Source: Chitinophagaceae bacterium (GTDB lineage: Bacteria > Bacteroidota > Bacteroidia > Chitinophagales > Chitinophagaceae). From it: a DNA stretch of 64,000 bases. The stretch's first letter is position 1. The number at the start of each line of letters is the position of its first letter. Made by a program: the position numbers and the translations under genes. The notes below the pieces were generated by a model that saw only the letters and a list, made by a program, of their open reading frames with translations, was not told the DNA's origin and did no database searches. Below, piece by piece: positions 27,701 to 36,489 of this stretch. The DNA lies in assembly GCA_017307755.1 (NCBI GenBank), contig JAFKGQ010000019.1, positions 67,001-131,000 on the forward strand. The letters are read 5' to 3'.

Positions 27701-27834
27701 GGACGGCCGGATTCGTCCGTAACTTTCCCCTTTATGATGACTGAAAGCTGCTGCGCCTGCAACGTTGCTCCACAGAAGCAAAACAGCATCCATGCAAGCA
27801 GCCGGGTTATTTTGAATGTTGATTGATGTTCCAT
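24715..27834 (-). CDS. SusC-type TonB-dependent transporter without STN domain (second PUL pair)
   Basis: 1039 residues from the ATG at 27834; an ATG four codons earlier (27846) is also possible. Signal peptide (ending LQAQ), carboxypeptidase-regulatory-like domain (IIKGKVTDESGRPLAGVVIN, about 35-110), plug domain (AVSTVSGEELERAP, IRLNSPLVVIDGIP, SILKDASTQAIYG), then the 22-strand barrel ending NITF. It lacks the STN signalling domain of the first SusC in this locus, so it probably imports without signalling to the FecR/sigma pair. It follows the first SusD gene by 39 bp and precedes its own SusD by 35 bp. Confidence 0.95.
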   Translation of the reverse strand: MEHQSTFKITRLLAWMLFCFCGATLQAQQLSVIIKGKVTDESGRPLAGVVINSSGGKNGTRTSIWGDYILTVDDNSDAIIVSGKGYDTQTIRLADNGTIDVRMLPDVHKKDEVVQLGYTSQLRREVSGAVSTVSGEELERAPVANFTQTLAGRLAGLTTMETYSELSRANTNLYVRGLSSIRLNSPLVVIDGIPVAYNASQTLEYISANEIESVSILKDASTQAIYGIQGANGVIVIKTKRGIKGPLQVKVSFDQSVQQATTKPSFFSSAEYAALRNQASANDGISPLPFTQEQIANFESGANRTLYPNNNWYNMFMKDLASMQRVSVNLTGGNDKVQFFSNINVMHQGGYFKTDQPKYNPNANNVWVNFRSNVDMNINKYLKTFVRLAGNIKRERTPGAGNAAVYSSIFNTPSTVYGPVTPATLDSSGKVIDPVGKVIATRNNTNPTYGLLNRSGYYRHTVTNINSQFGLDLDMSFLTKGLDLTGLFAYQTNSVGSLGTTQDFERWINADSPNALIFQRSGDHNNTPLAYSKTSGYYYHLTYKAAVNYNRSFGKHNVSGMGYMFYQSLTKSDVSSPWLLPYNRVNSGVEAAYGYDDRYYAKLDLGYSGSDQYARNHRYASTPAVAVAWVLSNESFLKAQRQWLSYLKIRASYGKAGNDQSGLNRYAYLNDIRLNGGGPIGYLQYNIDERTRANPNISAEISAKKNLGIDIGLFNALTITADLFHERMDNMVVDATGTVPSYQGVPLNYYPKFNTGIFENKGYEITVNYSRQVSRNLGFNLGAMFSYARNIVIDINEATLTGDYAYRKRQEGYSVGQQWGFLVDRSNGNGFFNTQAELGNNTVDYSRVGEPRLGDLKYRDLNHNGVIDDGDAAPIGTGSLPRVVYAVSGGLNYKSLALNFLFQGIGNYTTIESGIGVYETSYDGVFGSLHRNAWTQERYEKGQKITAPALSLSQSSSHQLSDYYAYNRAYLRLKNVELAYTLPAAAAKAIAAEKIRVLLSGQNLITWDKMRSKDYGPEGSGYAGFPVYRVYNVGVNITF

Positions 27835-27873
27835 TTGATTTGTCATTGTAAGTCAATTAAAACCTGTTTACAT

Positions 27874-29793
27874 TTACCATCCCGTATTTTGCCAGTTTTC
27901 TCCTGTAATGGCCAACATGCGGTTTGCCTCGTTCAGCGGGATGGGCACCCAGAGGAATTTATTGGTATAGCACGCGCGCGACTGCGCCCGTACAGTACGG
28001 CGGCCATAGGTATAAGTGCCGTCTGCATTGCGCGTGATGGCCGCGGCAGTGATCCACTTATCGGTTTTTGAAAGATCGCCTCCGGGAGCGGCCCAGCGGC
28101 GCACATCGAAATAACGGTTCTCTTCCATGGCCAGTTCCACCTGGCGTTCATGATGGATGCGGGTAATAAGCTGATCTTTTGACAAGCCGGCCGGCAGGTC
28201 GGGCATACCCGCCCTCTTCCTGATCTCGTTGACTGCATCGTAAGCATCGGACGTCTGACCGGCTTGGGCAGCAGCTTCCGCAAAGTTGAGGATCACTTCG
28301 CCAAGGCGAAATAATTTCGCATATGCCCCGGACACAGGATTGTCATTCCCCGAATTGGGATGCAGGAATTTGCGCTCGAAATAGCCTGTACGGGTGGCCC
28401 TTCTTACAGTAGCATCCACACCCGTCTGAGGTTCGCCTATGTAAGTGGCAATGATCCGGGTGCGGTTGCCGATGCCGGCAGGGTAGTTTTCCGGAGACTG
28501 CGACGATTCCGAAAAATTCCACAGGCATTGTCTTTTGGAACCGTTATAATAGATCGATGCATAGAAACGCGGGTCCCTGTTGTCATAAGGACTGTTCGGA
28601 TTATACAAGGTATTATTGGAATTGTAGTTGGGCTGCAGATGCTGCTCGTCCAGATAAGGGTTGTCCAGGTCGAGAATGGGCTGGCCGTCCCTGGTCTCAT
28701 ATGCATCCACCAGTTCCTGTGAAGGACAGGTGCCCGATTTGTAACCATCCTGTGCACCGATGCCATCGATGTCCCAGATATTGCCCTGCGGGTCACGGCT
28801 TTGAAAGATCGTCTCCTTATCTACAGGCTGATCCGTGTAGGCCATCGACTGGGTGAAATACTCATTGTACAGCGCGGTATTGACGTTCTTGTCGGGCCCC
28901 AGATACGCTATATCTGAAAGATAAGTCTGGGGGAAGTTGACCTTATTGTACAATGCATACCCCTGGCCCCGGAGGTCTTGTAAAGAGGTCTTGTTGATCT
29001 GGTAAGCTTCCTGCCAGTAATCCTGCCCCCCATTGTTGAGAGGACTCGCGGCGAAGAGGATCATTTTCGATTTGATCGCTTCGGCCAGGGCTTTATGCAC
29101 ACGCCCTGCCTCCGCATTGGTGGTGATCCTCCAGGGCAGCTCCGCCGTAGCCAGGGCCGCATCGCAATCTTCTATGATGAATTTCACCGTTTCATAATAA
29201 CTGCCCCTCTTCACCTTTGAAAAATCATCTGTAAATTTGAAGGGATTACGTTCAATGGGTAAGACCGGGCCAAACCATTTCAACAGCTCGGAATAGTAAT
29301 AGGCTCTCAGGACATGGGCTTCGGCAGTCCAGCGTTTTCGGGTCGATTCCGAGCTTACTGCCGCCTTATCGATGCGGCTGAGGAAAAAGCTGCAGTTATA
29401 AATGGCATTCCAATACCTTGCCCAGTAATCGCCATTACCTTCGTCCGCGCTGATATTGGTAATGGGATGATTGCCGGCTGAGGCGTCCCCATTGTACATA
29501 CGGCCCGACATGATCCAGGACTCCGCTTCTGCATCCGTGTCCCAGGCCTCGTCACTCCATTCCACAGGGCCCCGGCACCAGAAAAAATACCTTACTCCTT
29601 TATTGGGGATATTATTATAACAGCTGTTCAGGAACGCCGCTGTTTTGTCGTTGTCGGAAAAAATCTGGTCCATCGTAAGCTTGCCATCCGGCGCGGTATC
29701 CAGCGCTTTTTTACAGGAACCGAACACCAGCACGGCTATGATCAGCATCAACAGGCTGTCTTTCATTTTAAAACGCATGCTTCTCGTTTTCAT
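27874..29793 (-). CDS. SusD/RagB-family glycan-binding lipoprotein (first PUL pair)
   Basis: 639 residues. The signal has lipobox VFGSC (Cys27); an internal ATG at 29766 would give a shorter, equally good signal. RagB/SusD features are KKALDTAPDGKLTMDQIF, TAEAHVLRAYYYSELLKWFG, DPRFYASIYYNGSKRQC, LNFAEAAAQAG and ERQVELAMEENRYFDVRRW. Starting 18 bp after the SusC stop, it is the partner of the STN-bearing SusC. It resembles the second SusD in all landmark motifs, so the two SusCD pairs are probably an ancient tandem duplication with different import preferences. Confidence 0.94.
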   Translation of the reverse strand: MKTRSMRFKMKDSLLMLIIAVLVFGSCKKALDTAPDGKLTMDQIFSDNDKTAAFLNSCYNNIPNKGVRYFFWCRGPVEWSDEAWDTDAEAESWIMSGRMYNGDASAGNHPITNISADEGNGDYWARYWNAIYNCSFFLSRIDKAAVSSESTRKRWTAEAHVLRAYYYSELLKWFGPVLPIERNPFKFTDDFSKVKRGSYYETVKFIIEDCDAALATAELPWRITTNAEAGRVHKALAEAIKSKMILFAASPLNNGGQDYWQEAYQINKTSLQDLRGQGYALYNKVNFPQTYLSDIAYLGPDKNVNTALYNEYFTQSMAYTDQPVDKETIFQSRDPQGNIWDIDGIGAQDGYKSGTCPSQELVDAYETRDGQPILDLDNPYLDEQHLQPNYNSNNTLYNPNSPYDNRDPRFYASIYYNGSKRQCLWNFSESSQSPENYPAGIGNRTRIIATYIGEPQTGVDATVRRATRTGYFERKFLHPNSGNDNPVSGAYAKLFRLGEVILNFAEAAAQAGQTSDAYDAVNEIRKRAGMPDLPAGLSKDQLITRIHHERQVELAMEENRYFDVRRWAAPGGDLSKTDKWITAAAITRNADGTYTYGRRTVRAQSRACYTNKFLWVPIPLNEANRMLAITGENWQNTGW

Positions 29794-29811
29794 AATTGCT
29801 TGAGCTAAAAG

Positions 29812-32800
29812 TTAGAAAGTGACATTTACACCAAAATTGGTCGTCTTGGTTACAGGATAACCAAGGGAATCGTCGTTCTCCGGATCAAGATGTTTCATCC
29901 GCAGTTTATCCCAGGTGATGAGGTTTTGCGCACTGGCATATACTCTCAGGGACTGCACTCCCAATTTCTTCAGTGAGCCGGCCGGCAAGGTATAAGCCAG
30001 TTCGATATTCTTCAGGCGTATGAATGAACGGTCCATGATAAAAAAATCATTTGCTGTATGGTTGGTAGTGGTATGCGTACTGAGGGCCGGATAGGTGATC
30101 TTTTCACCTTTTGCATAGCGTTCTGCCGTCCATGCCGTCCGGTGGTAACCGAAATAAGTGCCTTTAATGACGTTCTCATACACGCCCTGCCAGGAATAAT
30201 TGCCGGAATACCTGGCCACACCCTGGAAGAATGGGGTCAGTTCGAACTTCTTGTAGTGCAGGGAGAACATGAACCCGAAGTTGATGCCCGGGATGGTAGT
30301 ATACTTGATCGGGGCTATATCCTTGTCATCGATGATATTATCATGGTTGATATTGAGGTACTTGAAATCTCCTACCCGCGGAGTGCCAAAGCCGTATTGG
30401 GTCTTGGACAGGTAGTCGTCCAACTCTGCCTGCGAATTAAAGTAGCCGTTGCCATTGCTGTAGTCAATCTTGTATCCCCAGTTCTGTCCCAGCGAGTAGC
30501 CGGTGTTCCTGTAACGGTAAGCATAGGCCGCATCACGCATGGGCTCATCGATGGATATTACAATATTGTGGTTATAACTATAGTTGCCTTTTACCATCAA
30601 TGAAAAATCCCTGGAAAACGCTTTATTATAAGTGAGCTCTATTTCATAGCCCTTGTTGTCCACCTTGCCCATGTTTACCTTGGGAATATTGCTCAGCGGC
30701 ACTCCCTGGAATTCAGGAACAGTCCCCCTGGAGATCAGGATCTTGCTGCGGTGCTCCGTAAAGTAATCGAAGGAAAAGGTCAGTTCATTGAAGAAACCGA
30801 GGTCGATGCCGGTGTTTTGTTTTTCCGCTACCTCCCAGCTTAAATTAGGATTGCCCAGCAGACCCTGGTTGATAGCCTGTCCTAAGCCCAGGCTGCTCAA
30901 CGGACCTCCCCCCATCGTGATGTTGTCCAGGTAGAGGAAGCGGGCGCCCCCGATCTGGTCGTTCCCGACTTTTCCATAAGAAGCCCTCAATTTGAGATTG
31001 GTTACTGTATTGCTCGCCTGCCGGAAGAATTTTTCGTTACTGACCACCCAGCCGGCTGAAACCGCGGGGAAGAAGCCGAAACGGTTCGTGGGGGCAAATT
31101 GTTCAGAGCCGTTGTAGCCCAGATTCACTTCGGCCAGATAGCGGTTGTCATAAGCATAGGTGAACCTGCCGGCGAGCCCCACCACGTTGAAGGGGATCTC
31201 TCCTACAGTGGATTCCCAGTTGTCGCGTTGAGCCAATGCCATGCTGCTCACTGCATGTTTGCCGAATACGCGGTTATAATTGATAGATCCCTGTATATTG
31301 ATGTTATAGCGGGAGTCGGTTCCTTTGATCAGGTTGAGCAGGCTTTCGTTGGAGCGTTTGACGGCGTAGCTCAGCTGGTCGGTGCTGGAATTGACGGCGG
31401 CAAGATAAAGCCTTTCAGATTTATTGCCCTGCATGGCGGTAGTAGCCCTGGAGTCGTAGGAGATCATTCCTTTCAGGCTAAGCCCTTTGGTGACTGTCCG
31501 GCTGAGGTCCCATTCCAGGCCTAAAGAAGAGTTCAGGTTGGAGCGAACCTCGTTCCGGTAGCCCATACGGTTGATGATCTCGAATGCCGACCGGTCCATA
31601 TAGCCCGGGTCTACGATCTGTCCGGGCGCAACCCCGAACCCTTCGAGGGTAGTGGGACCGGGGGTAATGGGAAGGATCGTCTGCGCCTGATAGATCAGAT
31701 CGCGCATCATCCAATGGGTATCGCCTCCATACAGCCAGGCAGCCGGCATATTGACCTTTTCAATATAGCTGCCGATATTGAGGAAAGATTTGAGCGAAGA
31801 TGATATTTTAAAATCCAGGTTGGACCTGAAATTATAGCGGTCCATCCAGGACGAAGGATCGTATCCCAGCACGGATTGGGGCTCTGTTTTTAAATTGCCC
31901 CCCTGGTGCAGGTATACTCCGTTGACAAAATAAGTGATCTTATTCGAACCTCCGCTCGCGCTCAGGCTTACGCGTGTTTGAGGAGTATATTGGGCGATGT
32001 ATTCCCGGTAGTAATCGTGATCGGGGTACATATACCTCCTGAGCCTTGCTTTTGCTGCGTGGTCCGGATCATTGGGGTCGAGGCCCAACAGCGGATTGGC
32101 ATACTTATCCATATCCGCCTGGCTGAAGGGAAGAGGATTGATACCGTCGTTGGCGGAGGCCTCATTCCTCAATTTCATATAGTCCACCGAATGCAGGCGT
32201 TCGGGTTCACGGGTAAAAGAGGAAAAACTTTGTATCACATTGGCATTGAGCCTGGTTTTACCTTCGGCGCCGCGCCTGGTCGTGATCAGGATGACCCCGT
32301 TGGCGCCGCGTACGCCGAACACCGCCGTAGAAGATGCGTCCTTCAGGACGGTGACCGATGCCACCTCACCCGCATCAAGCGTCCGGATATTATCGCGCGG
32401 GACCCCGTCGATGAGGATCAGCGGGTTGGTGCCGTTGGTAGTGGCGGCGCCGCGCAGGTACATGGTGGCGTCATCACGGCCCGGCTGGCCGCCACCTGAT
32501 TGGATAGATGTCAGACCTGATAGCCTGCCGGCCAGGGCATTGTCCAGGCTCGCCGATGAACTTTGCATCAACTGGTCCGAGGTCACCGAAGACACCGCAC
32601 CGGTGACGGTGACTTTCTTTTGAGTGCCATAAGCCACCACCACCACATCCTCTGCGATCCTGCCGGCAGGAGATAATTTCACTTCCATGTTCCTTTTGCC
32701 GCGGACAGGGACTTCCTGGCTTTCGAAACCGACATAGGAAAAGAGGAGCACCGCTTTTTCGTCCGGCACGGAGATCCTGAAACTGCCATCCGGCCCCGTG

Positions 32801-33300
32801 GTCACACCCGTGGATGTTCCTTTGATCATGATGCTTACATCCGCTAGGGGAAGCCCATCGCTTCCTATTACTTTACCCGTGATGGTGATAGGTGGGGAAG
32901 CATCCATCACATGATCAGTTGCGCGCTCTCTTTTCTTCAATACGAGGGTCCTGTCTACCAGCTCATAGGTGACAGGCTGCTCCTTAAAACAGCTGTCAAG
33001 CGCTTCCTGTAAGGGTACATTGGTCAGGTGGACGGAAACGCCTGGCGCATTTTCTATCCATTCTTCCCGGTATACGATATGCAGGTTGGACTGTTTTTTG
33101 ATCTTCTGCAGAACTGCTCCCAGCGGGGTATTTCTTTCATTCAGCGTAACGCGCTGCGCGTATCCTTTTGCATTCGCCTGGAGACAGGCGGCAATCAAAA
33201 AAATAAAGGTTAGTCTCATAACCAGCCATGTTTTGGAATGGGCCAGCCTTCGTCCGGGCATACGGAGGGACGATGCTTTGGCAAAAGCAATCAATTGCAT
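29812..33300 (-). CDS. SusC-type TonB-dependent transporter with N-terminal STN signalling domain
   Basis: 1162 residues. A long N-region precedes the hydrophobic signal (MRLTFIFLIAACLQANAKG); starts at M1, M14 or M28 are possible. The STN (secretin/TonB short) domain covers about 50-120 (LNERNTPLGAVLQKIKKQS, VPLQEALDSCF), followed by a carboxypeptidase-regulatory domain (ITGKVIGSDGLPLADVSI), plug (TGAVSSVTSDQL, NPLILIDGVPRD, VLKDASSTAVFGVRGANG) and a barrel ending NVTF. The STN domain contacts the FecR anti-sigma encoded just upstream, so ligand import can switch on the ECF sigma factor and thereby the locus. Confidence 0.95.
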   Translation of the reverse strand: MQLIAFAKASSLRMPGRRLAHSKTWLVMRLTFIFLIAACLQANAKGYAQRVTLNERNTPLGAVLQKIKKQSNLHIVYREEWIENAPGVSVHLTNVPLQEALDSCFKEQPVTYELVDRTLVLKKRERATDHVMDASPPITITGKVIGSDGLPLADVSIMIKGTSTGVTTGPDGSFRISVPDEKAVLLFSYVGFESQEVPVRGKRNMEVKLSPAGRIAEDVVVVAYGTQKKVTVTGAVSSVTSDQLMQSSSASLDNALAGRLSGLTSIQSGGGQPGRDDATMYLRGAATTNGTNPLILIDGVPRDNIRTLDAGEVASVTVLKDASSTAVFGVRGANGVILITTRRGAEGKTRLNANVIQSFSSFTREPERLHSVDYMKLRNEASANDGINPLPFSQADMDKYANPLLGLDPNDPDHAAKARLRRYMYPDHDYYREYIAQYTPQTRVSLSASGGSNKITYFVNGVYLHQGGNLKTEPQSVLGYDPSSWMDRYNFRSNLDFKISSSLKSFLNIGSYIEKVNMPAAWLYGGDTHWMMRDLIYQAQTILPITPGPTTLEGFGVAPGQIVDPGYMDRSAFEIINRMGYRNEVRSNLNSSLGLEWDLSRTVTKGLSLKGMISYDSRATTAMQGNKSERLYLAAVNSSTDQLSYAVKRSNESLLNLIKGTDSRYNINIQGSINYNRVFGKHAVSSMALAQRDNWESTVGEIPFNVVGLAGRFTYAYDNRYLAEVNLGYNGSEQFAPTNRFGFFPAVSAGWVVSNEKFFRQASNTVTNLKLRASYGKVGNDQIGGARFLYLDNITMGGGPLSSLGLGQAINQGLLGNPNLSWEVAEKQNTGIDLGFFNELTFSFDYFTEHRSKILISRGTVPEFQGVPLSNIPKVNMGKVDNKGYEIELTYNKAFSRDFSLMVKGNYSYNHNIVISIDEPMRDAAYAYRYRNTGYSLGQNWGYKIDYSNGNGYFNSQAELDDYLSKTQYGFGTPRVGDFKYLNINHDNIIDDKDIAPIKYTTIPGINFGFMFSLHYKKFELTPFFQGVARYSGNYSWQGVYENVIKGTYFGYHRTAWTAERYAKGEKITYPALSTHTTTNHTANDFFIMDRSFIRLKNIELAYTLPAGSLKKLGVQSLRVYASAQNLITWDKLRMKHLDPENDDSLGYPVTKTTNFGVNVTF

Positions 33301-33369
33301 AAATTTGTTGCAGTTTGGGTTAATGAATAAACATTCTCGTCGCTTGTTTTTTTTGTTTAACCTGAATCG

Positions 33370-33404
33370 GCCGGAGTCCTGCCCCCGCAGGCCCCGGCTT
33401 TTTT
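33370..33404 (+). terminator. GC-rich hairpin with T-tract on the plus strand, between fecR-type and SusC genes
   Basis: GCCGG (33370-33374) pairs with CCGGC (33394-33398) and CCTGC (33378-33382) with GCAGG (33387-33391), with loop CCCC, followed by TTTTTT at 33399-33404. This is an intrinsic terminator for plus-strand transcription, yet all neighbouring genes are on the minus strand. In the minus-strand mRNA the same hairpin forms without a downstream U-run, between the FecR stop and the SusC start. Confidence 0.6.
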
Positions 33405-33407
33405 ATA

Positions 33408-34658
33408 TCAATGATCAACGATGATCTTATTTCCTTCCAGGATCAGGTGTACTCCGCTCAGCTGCATCACTTTCAGCGCATCAGACAAAGGCATATTCCT
33501 TGGAATATCGCCGGTGATACGTCCTTTGGGAATTGCCGTATTGTATACGATCTCCACGTCATACCAGCGCGCCAGTTGACGAAGCACTGCCCCTATGTCT
33601 GTTTTGTTCAGCAGGAAGAGGCCTTCTTTCCAAGCCACCGCTTCTTCGGTATGAGCAGCCTGCACTTTGATGCCTCCCGTTTTATCCAGCCGGGCCTCCT
33701 GCCCTGGTACAAGTTGCCGTGCAACGGCCGGAGCGCCTGGCAAAAGGGAAAGAGCGTTTATTTTGATGCTTCCCTCCAGCAGCGTGGTATTGATGTCTGG
33801 CTCATCGTCATAAGCATTGATATTGAAATGCGTACCCAATACATCTATAATTCCGCGATTACTGTTTTGCTGCGTAGTATTGATCATTACCCTGAAAGGC
33901 CATTTTGATCCTTTCCCGTCCGGACTGGGCAGGCTGGCTATTTCAAGATATACTTCACCTGTTATTTCCACCATTCTTTGTTCGCCGGTGAACGCGGTCG
34001 GATAACGGATGGAAGAGGCGGCATTTAGCCATACCCGGCTTCCGTCGGGCAACACCAGTCGGTACTGTCCTCCACGAGGGGTAGCCAGGGTATTGTACAC
34101 GACCTTCGGGTTGATGCCTGCAGCGCCTTTATAGATCAGCTGTTCTCCGTCTTTGCTGATGGCTGTATTGCCTTGTTGTGTAAGCACACCGTTTTGTGCG
34201 CCGTTGAGCGCGATCGTCCGGCCATCTGCCAGCGTAAGGACCGCTTTGCTGCTTCCCGGTGCTATATCATGCTGTGCCCGGGGGCGTTGTGTTCCACCGG
34301 CGATGGATGACGGATGCTGTTCTTTCCGTTGAAGCAGGAGATATATGCCTGTTCCCGCCAGGAGTATTACCACAGCGGCAGTTTGCAGGAGAAAGCGCCA
34401 TGAATGCCGGCGGACGGGAAGGGTATGCCCGCTCGTCGGGCGATCCTGGATCTGGGCTGGCCTGTTGCGGATATTTTCCAGCGTATCCTGGTAAAGGGAT
34501 GCCAGCCAAGTCGCTTTGTCTTTAGGGGACATCGTTTCCCAATCGTTGTGGGGATATTTGACTTCTTCCAGCCATTGCTCGATCAGTTCCTGTTCCCTGG
34601 GCGAGGCACTCCCTGCCAGGTAACGGTCCAGAATCGCTTGGATTTCGGGGATGTTCAT
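33408..34658 (-). CDS. FecR-family anti-sigma factor
   Basis: 416 residues. The N-terminal cytoplasmic part (1-85, LDRYLAGSASPREQELIEQWL and a WETMSPKDKATWLASLY helix) would bind the sigma factor. One membrane segment lies near residues 88-108. The periplasmic FecR domain follows (about 180-300, TPRGGQYRLVLPDGSRVWLNAASSIRYP, VEITGEVYLEIA), then a C-terminal STN-like domain (DIGAVLRQLARWYDVEIVYN, LSDALKVMQLSGVHL). It relays the STN signal from the SusC to the ECF sigma factor. Start chosen at the ATG 84 bp after the sigma stop; SusC follows after 107 bp. Confidence 0.95.
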   Translation of the reverse strand: MNIPEIQAILDRYLAGSASPREQELIEQWLEEVKYPHNDWETMSPKDKATWLASLYQDTLENIRNRPAQIQDRPTSGHTLPVRRHSWRFLLQTAAVVILLAGTGIYLLLQRKEQHPSSIAGGTQRPRAQHDIAPGSSKAVLTLADGRTIALNGAQNGVLTQQGNTAISKDGEQLIYKGAAGINPKVVYNTLATPRGGQYRLVLPDGSRVWLNAASSIRYPTAFTGEQRMVEITGEVYLEIASLPSPDGKGSKWPFRVMINTTQQNSNRGIIDVLGTHFNINAYDDEPDINTTLLEGSIKINALSLLPGAPAVARQLVPGQEARLDKTGGIKVQAAHTEEAVAWKEGLFLLNKTDIGAVLRQLARWYDVEIVYNTAIPKGRITGDIPRNMPLSDALKVMQLSGVHLILEGNKIIVDH

Positions 34659-34741
34659 ATAAAGAAGTCGGATGAACAGCCCTCCCGGTACTATTGTTTT
34701 TCAATTTTTTTTTGCCGGCAGCCCCCTGGGGCGATATATGA

Positions 34742-35326
34742 TCATAAGAATAGCCAGGTCAGCAACAGTAAGGTCAGCTTATCCCAGGAAAGGCGGAGAT
34801 AGCTCAGCGCCGTAGTGAGCTGGTTTTTGACAGTTTGTTCGGAAAGCCCCAGCTCACGGGCGATCTCTTTAACTGCCAGGTGACGGTAGCGGCTTAGCCG
34901 GTAAATTTCCTGCGTACGGGAAGGGAGATCCTCTATTGCGTGTTCAAGTGTATGATGCAAATATTTTATAGCTATTTCTTCTTCCATATCGGCGGCTACC
35001 CGCTCGATGAGCTTTTTTGCCCAGGCCGCATATTCGCGCCGGGTAAGCTGCTGACGGATGTGGTCGATGATCCGATAGCGGGCGGCTGCAAAAAGATAGG
35101 AACGAAGGGAAGTATTGATGTTGAGGTATTTTCTTTCATCCCACAGGTATACAAAAAGATCCTGGATAATATCCCGCGCTTCTTCAAGAGAACTGAGCCG
35201 GGCTGCTGCATAACTGATCAACAACGGAGCATAACATGTATAAACATCGGCAAAAGCTGTTTCTTCTCCGGAAATCAGCCTTTGCAATAGTTTTTTCTCA
35301 TCAGAGCTATTGATATGAACAAGCAT
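34742..35326 (-). CDS. ECF sigma-70 factor (FecI-like, Bacteroidetes expansion type)
   Basis: 194 residues. Region 2 lies at about 25-95 (YAAARLSSLEEARDIIQDLFVYLWDER, LRSYLFAAARYRIIDHIR) and region 4 at about 130-185 (LPSRTQEIYRLSRYRHLAVKEIARELGLSEQTVKNQLTTALSYLR). A hydrophobic tail LTLLLLTWLFL ends the protein, as in many Bacteroidota FecI-like factors. It should direct transcription of the SusCD and hydrolase genes downstream when released by the FecR protein. Upstream, TAATATTG at 35348-35355 (minus strand) resembles a -7 box. It heads the 22-kb minus-strand unit. Confidence 0.95.
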   Translation of the reverse strand: MLVHINSSDEKKLLQRLISGEETAFADVYTCYAPLLISYAAARLSSLEEARDIIQDLFVYLWDERKYLNINTSLRSYLFAAARYRIIDHIRQQLTRREYAAWAKKLIERVAADMEEEIAIKYLHHTLEHAIEDLPSRTQEIYRLSRYRHLAVKEIARELGLSEQTVKNQLTTALSYLRLSWDKLTLLLLTWLFL

Positions 35327-35433
35327 TCGTTAGTTGGTTAACCGTTGCAATATTATTAAAAATATTACTATTCCCGGATGCAACTATCCTGTGAGCGACC
35401 CGTACTGTGCTGAACTGTCCTGATCTTCATCTG

Positions 35434-36489
35434 TCATGTTACAACGATCAACGGTGCTTCCTGCCGGGGCTCTAACCAACCGATTGACCGGCAGCAAGCT
35501 GTCGGCAATCCTTGTTGTCGTAACAATTCTTCAAATGCCGGCGCCCCCTCCTCCGTAACGGCCACCAGCAGTCCCCCGCTGGTCTGCGGGTCGGCAAGGA
35601 CATTCCGTTGTGTGTCCGTAAGAGCGCCTATTTTATGTCCATAGCTCTTCCAGTTCCTCACTGTTCCGCCGGGGATACAGCCCTGTTCAAGATAATCGGC
35701 CACCGACCCTATGACGGGCACTTTATCAAATTCCAGCACGGCTGATACGCCGCTGCCTTCACACATTTCCGACAGATGACCCAGTAATCCAAAACCTGTC
35801 ACATCCGTCATCGCCCTTACGCTTTCCAGTCCTCCAAATGTTTCTCCGGGTTTGTTCAGTCGTACCATGCTTTCCAAAGCTATCGCGGCATCTTCCGGCC
35901 GTAGCAGCCCCCTTTTCTGTGCCGTCGACAGGATACCCACGCCCAGAGATTTTGTCAGGTAAAGACGGCATCCCGCTGTTGCCGTCGAATTCTGTTTCAA
36001 CTGTCCCAGCCCCACCAGCCCATTGACGGCCAATCCAAACACAGGCTCGGGGCAATCGATGCTGTGTCCTCCGGCCAATGTGATACCCGCCTCCGCACAT
36101 ATCGACCTGGAGCCTTCCAGCACCCGCTGCGCCACCTCCGGCGCCAGTTTGTCCACAGGCCATCCAAGTATCGCAATCGCCAGCACCGGACGCCCGCCCA
36201 TCGCATATACATCGCTGATAGCATTTGCGGAGGCGATCCGGCCAAAGTCATATGCATCATCCACGATCGGCATAAAAAAATCCGTGGTCGAGATGAGCGC
36301 TGTCCCGTTTCCCAGGTCCAGGACGGCGGCATCATCGCGCTTGTCATTTCCCACCAGCAATCTGGGATCAGGCCGGCCCGGCAACGCGCTGTGTAATATC
36401 TTATCCAGGATGGCAGGGCTGATCTTACAACCACAACCCGCCCCATGTGAAAATTGTGTCAACTTTATATCTGTCGTATCCATAATCAT
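35434..36489 (-). CDS. selD: Selenide, water dikinase (selenophosphate synthetase), cysteine form
   Basis: Makes selenophosphate from selenide and ATP. The N-terminus carries SHGAGCGCKISP, nearly identical to E. coli SelD; with ATG at 36483 the catalytic residues become Cys17 and Lys20, exactly the E. coli numbering, while the ATG at 36489 overlaps the selU stop as ATGA and adds two residues. The catalytic position is Cys, not selenocysteine. Downstream motifs are the AIRS N-domain TDFFMPIVDDAYDFGRIASANAISDVYAMGG and the C-domain MTDVTGFGLLGHL and LADPQTSGGLL. The only selenium user in the window is selU, directly upstream, so the product probably serves selenouridine formation. Confidence 0.97.
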   Translation of the reverse strand: MIMDTTDIKLTQFSHGAGCGCKISPAILDKILHSALPGRPDPRLLVGNDKRDDAAVLDLGNGTALISTTDFFMPIVDDAYDFGRIASANAISDVYAMGGRPVLAIAILGWPVDKLAPEVAQRVLEGSRSICAEAGITLAGGHSIDCPEPVFGLAVNGLVGLGQLKQNSTATAGCRLYLTKSLGVGILSTAQKRGLLRPEDAAIALESMVRLNKPGETFGGLESVRAMTDVTGFGLLGHLSEMCEGSGVSAVLEFDKVPVIGSVADYLEQGCIPGGTVRNWKSYGHKIGALTDTQRNVLADPQTSGGLLVAVTEEGAPAFEELLRQQGLPTACCRSIGWLEPRQEAPLIVVT

